DNA from: Streptomyces catenulae
GTDB lineage: Bacteria > Actinomycetota > Actinomycetes > Streptomycetales > Streptomycetaceae
DNA: 64,000 nucleotides
Reading direction: 5' to 3'
Assembly (NCBI RefSeq): GCF_000718015.1
Contig: NZ_JODY01000003.1
Location: forward strand, 372,001 to 436,000
A program made the translations under genes and the position numbers. This document shows positions 1-9,582 of the stretch, one piece after another (position 1 is the stretch's first letter; the number at the start of each line of letters is the position of its first letter). Below the pieces are notes generated by a model, which was not told the DNA's origin, made no database searches, and saw only the letters and a list, made by a program, of their open reading frames with translations.

Positions 1-190
1 GCTGGGCCAGCGGCCCGAGCACCACGGCTCCGGCGACCAGCGCGACGGTCGAGCCGAGCGCGATCCACACCCGGCGCTCGGGCAGCAGCCCGATCCGGGC
101 CCGGCCCGGGTCGCGGGCGAACGTCTTCGAGAAACCGCCGGGTGGTTCCTTCGGCGGGGAACTGGGGGAGCGGGAATTGTCCGGTGGCAC
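1..190 (-). CDS. Partial membrane protein, start of an ORF leaving the window
   Basis: A GTG at 188-190 has a GGAGG four bases upstream and opens a frame of 63 codons to the window edge. The peptide starts MPPDNSRSPS, is rich in Ser and Pro for about 20 residues, then has a charged stretch (ARDPGRARIG) and one hydrophobic segment at about residues 44-63, which suggests a cytosolic tail and a first membrane helix. It begins 46 bases after the stop of the AAA+ ATPase gene on the same strand, so it is probably in the same operon and linked to the type VII secretion block. It does not resemble the usual N-termini of EccB, EccD or mycosin, so I assign no function. Confidence 0.6.
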   Translation of the reverse strand, partial: MPPDNSRSPSSPPKEPPGGFSKTFARDPGRARIGLLPERRVWIALGSTVALVAGAVVLGPLAQ

Positions 191-236
191 GGGACCTCCG
201 AGTCGGAACGGTTGGCAGGGACGGGAGGGAGAGTGG

Positions 237-2894
237 TCAGCGGGTGAGGGCGCTCTCCGGCAGGTCGAGCGGGGAGAGCTGCATCAGGACGTCGGCGTCG
301 GGCGCCGCCAGTTCGGAGACGCGCATCGCCTGCCGTTCGGTCATCTCCTGGAAGACCTGACGCGCGGTACGGCCGTTGCCGAAGCGGACGGTCCGCGGGA
401 TCGCCGCGAAGTGACCGGACAGCGCCGCACGCGCCTCGTCGGTCAGCTTGTACGCGTGCCGCTCCGCATGGTGCTCCACGATGTGCACCAACTCGTCGGA
501 GCTGTAGTCCTCGAAGAGCAGGGTGCGCGAGAAACGCGAGGAGAGACCGGGGTTGGAGCCGATGAAGCGGTCCATGTCGTCGGGGTAGCCCGCCGCGATG
601 ACGACGACCTCGTCGCGCTGGTCCTCCATCAGCTTCACCAGCGTGGCGATGGCCTCCGTACCGAAGTCGTTCCCGGCGACCGCCGGGGCCAGCGAGTACG
701 CCTCGTCGATGAAGAGCACCCCGCCGCGCGCCCGGTTGAACGCCTCGGTGGTCTTCGGACCGGTGTGGCCGACGTACTCGCCGACCAGCGCGGAGCGGTC
801 CACCTCCACCAGGTGCCCGACGGCCAGCAGCCCCAGCGCCTTCAGCAGCCTGCCGTAGAGCCGCGCCACCGTTGTCTTGCCGGTGCCCGGGTTGCCCGCG
901 AAGACCAGATGGCGGCTGAGGGGCGGCGCCGGGAGCCCGGCCTCGCGGCGCCGCCGGACCGTCTGCATCAGCTTCACCATGCCGCCGACATCGCTCTTGA
1001 CCCGCTCCAGACCGACCAGTTCGCCCAGCTCGGTCAGCAGGTCCTCCAGCGACTCCGGCTCCGCCTCGGGCGCGCCCTCGTCGGCCAGCTCCTCGTCCTC
1101 CTCCGGCCGCGCGGCGTCGGACGCCGGGCCGGACGGCCGGTCCGACGCGCCGGGCCGGGCGGGCGCCGCCGGGCCGGGGCCCGACGCCGTCGCGGTCGGC
1201 AGCACCGACTGCTCCACACCGTGCGCCGTACAGTCCTCGAACACCGGCGCCGCGTCCTTCGCGGTGCCCAGATCCTGTCCGCAGTCGAAGATCCGGCAGC
1301 GGACGAAACGCGGCTCGGCCCGCTCCCCGATGTGCAGCGCGGGGAAGGCGGTGGCGCGGATGTCGCAGTACTCGAAGGTGCCGGAGGCGTCGTCGCCGAT
1401 CAGGACGCCGTTCTTCCCGGCGGTGTCGATACGGACGCCGGTCACCGCGCAGTCGGTGTCCTTCCACAGCACCAGCGCGGTGCCGCCGGCCCGGAACACC
1501 CCGCCGCCGTCCATCCGCAGCCGGGCGCCGCCCGCGACCGTCACCCCCGCGCTGCCCACGTCCGCGATCCGGGTGCCGGTCAGCCGCGCCCGGGCGCCCG
1601 GGCCCAGCTCCACACCGGCCTTGCGCTGCCCGGCGACCGTGCTCTCCGTCAGCTCCGACTCCTCGGCCGACAGCAGCCGCACGCCGCTCTCGCCGCCCGT
1701 CACCCGGCAGCCGGTCAGCGCCACCGCACCGGCCACCGCCACCTGCACCCCGCACATCGCGGCGTCGCTCAGCGTGGTGTCCGCGGCGCGCGCCCGGGCC
1801 TCGTCCGTGACGACCAGCGCGTGTTCCTCGCTGTCCGTGATCCGGCAGCCGGTCAGCCCACCGCGGGCCCGCTCGCCCAGGTGCAGGGCGCTGAAACCGC
1901 TGCCGGAGACCGCGCAGTCCACCAGCTCCAGCGCACTGTCGCCCAGCGCCAGCGCGCCGTTGGCCGTCGGGGTCACCACCCGGCAGTCCCGTGCGGTCAG
2001 CCGGGCGCCGCCGCCGGTCACCAGACCGCTGCCGCCCGGCGCCGCGATGCGGCAGCCGGTCAGATCGATCCGCGCCTCGTGCTCGGCCTGCGCGCCGGAG
2101 CCCGCGGCACCCGCCACCAGGCAGTCGTCCAGCAGCACCTGCGCGGTGTCCTGCGCCAGCACGCCGTGACGGCCCGGGCCGGTCAGCCGGGCGGCGCGGA
2201 CCGCCAGCCGGGTCGCGCCCCGGGCGCGCAGCGCCGAGCCGGAACTCCCGGTGATCCGCAGCCCGTCGGCGACCACCCGCGCGGTGCCCGACAGCACCAC
2301 CCCGATGCCGTCGACCGAGGTGATCACGGTGTCCTCCAACCGCGCCCGGCCGTCGCCGCTGACGTGCAGCGCGGCATGGCGGGCGCCGTGCAGCCGGGTA
2401 CGGCGCAACAGCAGCACCCCGCCGGTTGTCGGGTCCTGGAGGTCCGCCACCAGGTCCGCGGTGAGCGCGCCGTGCAGCACCGCCAGCCGGGCGGCCTCCT
2501 CGGGCGGTTCGGCCTCCGGGGCGTCCGGCGCGTCGGGCCGCCCCAGCACCTCGATCCGGCCGTGGCTGAGCGCGCACTCCTCCAGCACCAGACCGGCCGC
2601 GTCCTCGACCCGCACCAGCGCCTCCGCCGGGTCGGTGCCCTGGAGCGTCAGCTGCCGCACCGCGCAGTCCGGCGCGGCGACGCTCAGCGCCGGGCCGTGC
2701 GCCGGACGGATCTCGACGGTGCCGGGGCCCTGTTCGGGGACGAGCACCACCCGGCGCTCCAGCCGGACGTGCTCCGGGTAGGTGCCCGGCGCGACGGCGA
2801 TCACCGCGCCCGCGGGGACGGCCGCCACCGCGTCGGAGATCGTCCGGTGGGCACCGCGCCCCCGGGCGGCGACGCGGTACACGGGGTTCGTCAT
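237..2894 (-). CDS. Beta-helix repeat / AAA+ ATPase fusion (EccA-type CbxX ATPase domain)
   Basis: 885 residues from an ATG at 2894. Residues 1 to about 540 are a ladder of short repeats typical of right-handed parallel beta-helix proteins (recurring patterns such as L-x-G-C-R-I and A-x-x-R-D-C). An acidic Pro/Ala linker follows. From about residue 620 comes a CbxX/CfxQ AAA+ ATPase, the fold found at the C-terminus of the ESX chaperone EccA, with Walker A GNPGTGKT near residue 666, Walker B VLFIDEAY near 727, and sensor and arginine-finger regions after it. The start overlaps the stop of the giant ART gene by ATGA, so the two are probably translationally coupled. A longer in-frame extension to 3683 overlaps that gene and is a shadow. 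Role as unfoldase or chaperone for the giant protein is inferred. Confidence 0.85.
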   Translation of the reverse strand: MTNPVYRVAARGRGAHRTISDAVAAVPAGAVIAVAPGTYPEHVRLERRVVLVPEQGPGTVEIRPAHGPALSVAAPDCAVRQLTLQGTDPAEALVRVEDAAGLVLEECALSHGRIEVLGRPDAPDAPEAEPPEEAARLAVLHGALTADLVADLQDPTTGGVLLLRRTRLHGARHAALHVSGDGRARLEDTVITSVDGIGVVLSGTARVVADGLRITGSSGSALRARGATRLAVRAARLTGPGRHGVLAQDTAQVLLDDCLVAGAAGSGAQAEHEARIDLTGCRIAAPGGSGLVTGGGARLTARDCRVVTPTANGALALGDSALELVDCAVSGSGFSALHLGERARGGLTGCRITDSEEHALVVTDEARARAADTTLSDAAMCGVQVAVAGAVALTGCRVTGGESGVRLLSAEESELTESTVAGQRKAGVELGPGARARLTGTRIADVGSAGVTVAGGARLRMDGGGVFRAGGTALVLWKDTDCAVTGVRIDTAGKNGVLIGDDASGTFEYCDIRATAFPALHIGERAEPRFVRCRIFDCGQDLGTAKDAAPVFEDCTAHGVEQSVLPTATASGPGPAAPARPGASDRPSGPASDAARPEEDEELADEGAPEAEPESLEDLLTELGELVGLERVKSDVGGMVKLMQTVRRRREAGLPAPPLSRHLVFAGNPGTGKTTVARLYGRLLKALGLLAVGHLVEVDRSALVGEYVGHTGPKTTEAFNRARGGVLFIDEAYSLAPAVAGNDFGTEAIATLVKLMEDQRDEVVVIAAGYPDDMDRFIGSNPGLSSRFSRTLLFEDYSSDELVHIVEHHAERHAYKLTDEARAALSGHFAAIPRTVRFGNGRTARQVFQEMTERQAMRVSELAAPDADVLMQLSPLDLPESALTR

Positions 2895-5800
2895 GACGTG
2901 CTCTCCTGCGGGTCGTGCGGGTCGTCCTCGGACGGCTCCGGTGCGGGCTGCTGCTGCCACCACGGCGGATCGGCCTTGCGCAGCTCGGGGGTGAGGACCA
3001 GCCCGCCGAACATCTTGTCGGCGAACTTGCTGATGCCACCCACCAGGAACAGGTCCACCAGACCCTGCCGATGGTAGAACCTGCCCGCCGCGGACTGCTG
3101 CAGCAGTGTCTTGCCGGCTCCGAAGGTGAGGCCGCCGGCGAGGCCCGAGGCCATACCGAGGGCGCCCTCGCGCAGGGCGTCGGTGCCCGAGAGATGGACG
3201 AGGTTGCCGTTGGAGTCGTACACCCCGAAGATCGCCGAGTTGGCGGCGCCGACGATGAGGCCGGACGCCAGACCGGAGGTGATACCGACGCTGAAGTCGT
3301 AGGTACCGGCCCGCCAGCGGGTGACCTTCTCGTTGCCCGCCCACTCCGACGCCCAGGTGTCGTCGGAGGCCGGGGGCCGGGCGAACGGCTTGCCGGAATC
3401 GACGTTGCTCATCCCGGTCTTGAGGGTGCCGCCGCGCCCGGCCATGTTGTGCAGCCCGCTCACCCCGATCTTCACGGTGGAGCCGACCGACGCGCCGAAC
3501 GCCGCCTTGGCCACGTCCGTCCAGCTGAACTCCCGGCCGGAGATCTCCGCCGCGACGGCGTTGACGATCAGGCCGACGGTGAAGTCGAGCGTGAACTCCT
3601 GGAGGAACTCCACCAGCGCCTGCGTCGCCGCCTTCTGCACGAACGGCGTGTACAGCGATTCGCCGTTCACGGTCTTCGACCACTCGAAGCGGTTCGGCTC
3701 ACGGAGCATCCGGCTGCCGCCGCGGAACTCGGCCGCCCAGCCGCGGAAGTCGTTCTCCCGGCCGACCAGCCCCATCCGGCCGAAACTGTCCCGCTCCCAG
3801 ACGTACCCGGCCATCGTCCGCTCCGACAGCAGCGTGGTGCCGTCCGCGCCGCCGTAGCGCCGCCACTGCTTGTTCCAGGCGTCGGACTCCAGGAACGTCC
3901 CGTCGTCCAGCGCGGTACGCGTCCGCACCGCCACCCCGTTGTCGAACTCCCGCCACGTACCGGCCGTGTACTCCGCGTCGGGCGTCGCCCGGTGTTCGCG
4001 GACCCGGACCGACGGGTCGCCGAAGTGGTCCTGGAACGCCGAGCCGGAGCGCGGCACCGGCGGGATCTCCTGGACCAGCACGCCGTCGGCGCGGTCGGCC
4101 CACAGCGCGCCCTTGCGCCAGTCGTCCAGTGCGGTACCCCGGGCGTCGGTCCAGGTGCGGATCCGGCCGTCGGCGCCGTCGCCGAACTGCAGGAGGTGGC
4201 CGTCCTTGTCGGTCTTGTTCCAGTGCCACACCGACGGCTCGCCGTCGCGTCCCGGCACCCGCCAGGCGTCGACGGACGTCCCGTCGTCGAGCACCCGGTG
4301 CTCGCGGACCAGCCGACCCGTGGAGTCGAAGTCCTGGTACGAGGCGTTGTCCCAGTACCGGCCGGTGCCGCCGCCCGCCGACTGCACCCGGACACCGGAC
4401 TCGCCGCCCGCCTGCCAGGTGATCTCGGCGGCGCCGGGACGCCCGCCCGCGGTGACCTCGACGCCGCCCGGCCAGGTGTCGCGGCGCGCCACGATCTCGC
4501 CGTGCTGGTCGGTACGGATCCAGTCGTCGCCGGGCCCGGCGTGCACCGTGCCGTCGGCGTCCGCGGCACGCGGCGGGGTGCGGTACTCCACGACGGTGCC
4601 GTCGGCGAAGCCCTCCCGCGCCACGCGCCACTCCCCGGCGCCCGGTGTGAACCAGTCGCCCTCGGCGGCGCCGGGCCGGTAGCGGTCCTGCCACACGAGT
4701 CCGCCGTGCCCGCGGTCGCCGCCGCCGGTGCCGGTGAAGTCACCGGCGTGGAAGGTGCGGTGGCCCTTGAGTCCGTCGTCCCCCGCCGACCAGGGCAGAT
4801 AGCCGTCCCGCGGGGTGGCGCCGGTCGGCAGCTCCACCTCGCCGACGGTCAGCTTGGAGCCGTCGGAGAGGGTGGAGGTGGCGCGGACGACGGTGCCGTC
4901 GGAGGCCACGTCGAGCGTCGAGCCGTCCCGGCCCACCAGCCGTACGCCGGTGGTCGTGGGCGCGTCGGCACCGGCCGGGGTGTACTTCCAGGTGTGCACC
5001 TGGAAGCCGTTGTCGGCGGCGAGCCAGCTCTTCCCGGCGAACGTGCGGTGCTCGACGGAGGAGAGCAACTGCCGCACCCACGACGGCGGACGCTGCTCCA
5101 TGAGGCGGTGGGTCTCCAGGAACCCGCCGTCCTTCAGGGTGGTGCCCGCGGCGTTCTCCTTGCCGTGCGCGGAGTGCGAGATCCAGTCCCGCTTCAGGGT
5201 GCCGTCGGCCGCCATCTCCCGCTGGAAGTACCGGCGGTTGTTGTCGGCGTGCAGCCGCCCGAACCGCTCGTGGACGGTCTCGGTCAGCCCGGTCCGCGGG
5301 TCGGTCAGGGTGTCGGTCCAGCCGCGCCCCGGGCTCCACGTCCGCTCGCCCTGGGCGAGGTGCCGGTACTCGGCGTCGTAGCGGTGCCAGGTGGTGGGGC
5401 GGCCGGTCAGCCCCTGGGTGAGCGGGGTGCGGTCCAGTTCGGCGAGGACATGGCCGCCGTCGGGGTTCTCCCGCCAGTGCCGGACGCGGGTGGCGCCGTC
5501 CATGTCGTACCAACTGCGGCCGCTGGTGCCGAAGTGGCGGTGGCCGTGGCGACCGGCGGTGCCGTCGGCCAGGATCTCCTGCCAGTCGCTGCGCTGGTGG
5601 CCGAAGCGGGCGAAGCCGGTGGCGCCGGTGGGCCGCTGGGCGTCGAGGAAGCCGCCGCCGGGCAGCGGGCGCCGCTCGAAGACCTCGGCGCCGCTGTGGC
5701 TGAGCAGCTGCACCCGGCCCTCGCCGAGCCCCTTCTCGCCGACGGTGCCGGAGTCGAACCACTTCGCGGTGGCATCCGGCCGCTCCGTGGTGCCGGGCGT

Positions 5801-8800
5801 GATCCGCTTCCAGGTGGCCGCCGCGGCGTCCGCGCCGTCGGCGGGCGGCGCCGGGAAGTCCACCTCGAAGTGGTGGCCGGGGAGCGGCGCACCGTGGCGG
5901 ACGACGTTGATCCGCATCCTCTCCGGGCTGCCGTCCGCCCGGTAGAGCGTGTACTCGCCCCGGCGCAGCGGCCCGGAGCCGTCGACGCGGAAGCCGCCGT
6001 CGGGCTGCCGGACGACGTGGACGCCGGTGGCGTCGAGGTGGGCGTCGAGCAGTTCGTCGGAGCCCGCGCGCAGGAACCGGCCGTCGGGCATGTCGCCGAG
6101 CCGCACCGCGTCGTACAGGTGGTTCCCGGCGCCGTCCGCGACATGGAAGGTGGTGCCCTCCGGGGTGACGACATGGGTCACCGTGCCGTCCGCGGCGACC
6201 AGCCGGAAGCCGCCGTCGCCGTCCTCGACACGGAAGCCGCCGCCGGGCCGGGTGCGGGCGGTGAAGCCCTCGGCCCGCTGGAGGTCGGCGCCGAGGACGT
6301 CCACCGCGCCGTGTTCGTACACCCGCAGCGACTGCCCGGCGGCGCCGGGGGCGTCCGGGAGGCGCAGCGCCCGGAACTCGTGGGCGCCGGAGGCGTCGAA
6401 GACATGCACCGTGGTGGCGTCGGTGACCCGGAAGCCGTCGCCGTGCGCGGCGACCTCGGTACCGGGCAGCGGGGCGCCGTCGGCGGTGTGCAGCGGTCCG
6501 GACGGGGCGGGCGCCGCGCCGCCGGGCCGGGTGAGCGGCCGGTGGGCGAAGTGCGTCGCGCCGTCCGCGTCGGTCAGCGCCACCAGATCGTGCAGCTGAC
6601 CGCCCTGTCGGTCGAAGACCTGATGGCCCTGGGCGGTGGAGACGCGGAGGTGGTCGCCGTACGCCTCGACGCGGGCGCCCGGCACCGGTGCGCCGTCGCC
6701 GAACCGCAGGACCGGGCCGTCGGGCGTCTCCACCACCGTGCGGTAGAGCGTCAGCCCCTCCGGGGTGTGCAGCGACACCTGGCGCGGGGCGCCGGTGCCC
6801 GCGGGCGGCGGGGTGCCGTGCACTGCCGCGGCGGGCGGCGGCGCCGTGTGCCCGCCGGGCGGGGGCGTCGGGTGCGTGGTCGGCGCCGGGGTGTGCGGCG
6901 GGACGGGGACGGCCGGGACTCCAGCCTGGTCCAGGGCCTGCATCTCGTGCCACTCGCCCGGCCGGGTCGACCGTCCGGCGCCGCCCACCAGCCGGGGGCG
7001 TTCCTTCAAGGACGCGTCCAGGAGGTCGTCCAACCGGGCGCGGACGGCGTCCGGGTCCATGCCGTGCGCCCGGAACGCGTCCCGGGCCTCGTCGAACCGG
7101 GTCTGCGCGGAGTGCAGTTCGGTACGGGCCCGCTCGCCGACGCTGGGCCCGTGCGAGGAGCCGTCGGTGCGCCCGCCCCGGGTGTCCAGGTGGAACTGCG
7201 CCTGATCGAGGTCGATCTGTGCCCGCTGCACGTCGTTCCAGGCGTCGACGCGGGCCCGGACGGTGTCCTCGGAGTCGCCGGGGCGGCGGAAGACGTCGAG
7301 CCGGGCGTCGGATTCGCGGATCCAGGCGGCGTCCAGCTCGGCGCCGGTGGGGCGGGAGGCGTGGACGGAGGGGAGCGTGCCCTCGGGGAGCTTGCCGAGG
7401 GCCTTGGGGCTGAGGCCGCCGGTGGGGGCGCCGTCCAGGTGGAGGCCGCCGACGGAGGTGGTGAGGTCGTCCGCCGGGGTGTGCGGCGGCGTCTTCTCCC
7501 AACTGTCGGGCACGGGCAGCCGGTTGAAGTCCTCGCCGTTGTGGAGGACGTTGCCGCGCAGATCGGCGGCGATATGGGTGAAGCCGGTGCCGCTCCAGCT
7601 CTTGTCGAGCAGCTTCTCGCCGCCGGGACCGGTGAAGGTGACGCCGACGCTCTTCACCAGCCCGTTCTCGCTGAGCGAGGGGTGCACGGTGACGTTTTCG
7701 AAACCGCTCCAGCGGACGAGCGACGGCTCGTCGAAGGCGCGCCCGAAGTCGTCGAACGCGGTGCCCGACGGCAGACCCGGCCACTCCTCCCGCATGACGG
7801 CGGCGAAGTCGTCCGGCGAGATCGCCTCGGCGCGTACCGGCACGACCGTCAGCCCGCCCTCGACGCGCGCCGGACCGGTCCGGACGAGCGTCGTCGGCGG
7901 AAGGGTGATCTCCCACTGGTCGGGGCTGCGCGGCACGGGGGCGCCCGCGGCCACATGGTCGTAGTGCGGCGGGTACGCCATGACGAGCTTGGCGTGATCG
8001 GCCGGGACGTGGATCTCGAAGACCACCCGGTTGCTCAGCACCAGGCCCTCGGCCCACTCGGACTGGAAGTCGAAGGTGTTGGAGGTGGAGATCGGCAGTC
8101 GCTCGACGAAGGTGTCGGCCGCCTGACTCGCCGGGTCCATGGAGACGCCGCGGTAGACCGTCAGCTCCTTGTTGGGGCCCTCGAACAGCAGGTCCTGCGT
8201 CACCCGGTGGAAGTCCCGCACCTTGCCGAGGAGATGGTCGCTCGCCGCCCCCGGGTTGAGGAAGCCGCCGTAGCCGCGCTTGGAGGTGAACGAGCCGCCG
8301 ATGACGTCCCGCATCAGCGCGGCGACCGTACCGTCGGCCTCGGCGCGTCCGAGGTGGACATGGGCGACATCGATGAGGGAGTTCCAGTTGTCGGCCGCCT
8401 CGCCGGTCAGCCCGGCGGCGGCGGGCGGCGCGCCGGTGTGCGGTGCGGGGACCGGCGGGGCGTCGTGGAAGGCGCCGTTGGACCACAGATAGCGCTGCGG
8501 ACCGGACGGCGAGGCGACGACGAGGTGCCCGTCCTCGTACTTCACCGGCCAGGAGTGGCCGCTCGCCGCGTCCACCACCGGCGCCGGGCGGGGCTCGTTG
8601 AGGTGCGGGGTGGTGGTGAGGCGGGTGCCGTCGAGCGGCCCGCCGTGCAGGACGAGGTCCTCGCCCGCCGGGGTGAGCCGGTTGCCCAGGCCGACCCGGT
8701 AGTGCCAGGTGCGGACGGGGCTGCCGCCGGGCGTGTCCAGCAGGTCCACCCGGAACTGCTTGTTCCGCGGGCTGAAGTCCTCGGCGTGCATCACCAGCAG

Positions 8801-9582
8801 ACCACCGGCGTCGTCCCCGTCACGGAACTGCGGCAGCCCACCGCGCGGCGCCTCGACGACCGCGCCGTGGCCGAACGGCAGCTCCTTCTGGTGCGGTCCC
8901 AGCTCGCCGCCGCTGCCGCCGGGCAGCCGCGGGCGTTCCTTGAGCGAGGCGGCGAACAGCTCGTCCAGCCGGGCGCCGACCGCGTCCGGGTCCATGCCGT
9001 GCGCCCGGAACGCGTCCCGGGCGAGGTCGAGCCGGTGGCCCGCCGCCTCGTGGCCGAGCCGCGCATGGTCGCCGACGGTGAACGGACTCTCCGAACTTCC
9101 GGCGCCGTTGCCGCCCTCGGTGTCGAGGCGGAACTGCGCCCCGTCCAGCTCCCGCCGGGCCCGCTGGACCTCCACCCAGGCGTCGACGCGGGCCCGGACG
9201 GTGTCCTCGGAGTCGCCGGGGCGGCGGAAGACGTCGAGCCGGGCGTCGGACTCGCGGATCCAGGCGGCGTCCAGCTCCGCGCCGGTGGGGCGGGAGGCGT
9301 GGACGGAGGGGACGGTGCCCTCGGGGAGCTTGCCCAGGGCCTTGGCGCTGAGGCCGCCGGTGGGGGCGCCGTCCAGGTGGAGACCGCCGAGGGAGGAGGA
9401 GAGGCCGTCCGCCGGGGTGTGCGGACGGTCCCAACTGCCCGGCTTCGGCAGGCTGCTGAACTCCTCCGCGTTGTGCAGCACCCCGCCGCGCAGATCGGCG
9501 GCGATATGGGTGAAGCCGGTGCCGCTCCAGCTCTTGTCGAGCAGCTTCTCGCCGCCGGGACCGGTGAAGGTGACGCCGACGC
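2891..9582 (-). CDS. Giant T7SS-linked ADP-ribosyltransferase protein, downstream frame (3' part)
   Basis: This frame continues the gene that starts at 16146 after a one-base shift near 9584-9588; there is no convincing independent start. In order it encodes the third alpha-helical module (about 9290-8930), a beta domain, the third ART domain (about 8420-7840) with Arg at 8150-8152, STS at 8081-8089 and Q-W-E at 7910-7918, a fourth helical module (about 7340-6980), a Pro-rich linker (about 6900-6780), and roughly 1000 residues of beta-rich repeats with DG turns that look Rhs/YD-like. From about 3640 there is a hydrophobic, Gly/Ala-rich C-terminus ending in WWQQQPAPEPSEDD. The TGA at 2891-2893 overlaps the ATG of the AAA+ gene. 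No separate nuclease or deaminase tip is recognisable at the C-terminus. Confidence 0.75.
7330..9270 (-). repeat. Long tandem unit 3 (helical module, beta domain, ART 3)
   Basis: Third unit, very close in DNA to unit 2. A fourth helical module (about 6980-7340) follows without an ART domain, so the array ends in a partial unit. Confidence 0.75.

Noticed and set aside
2895..3683. N-terminal extension of the AAA+ gene to 3683
   Set aside because: It overlaps the C-terminus of the giant gene and encodes low-complexity sequence; the ATG at 2894 with ATGA overlap is clearly better.
6970..7340. A fourth ART domain after the fourth helical module
   Set aside because: The helical motif DVFRRPGDSED is present, but the sequence then turns into a Pro-rich linker; no VYRG, STS or QWE follows.
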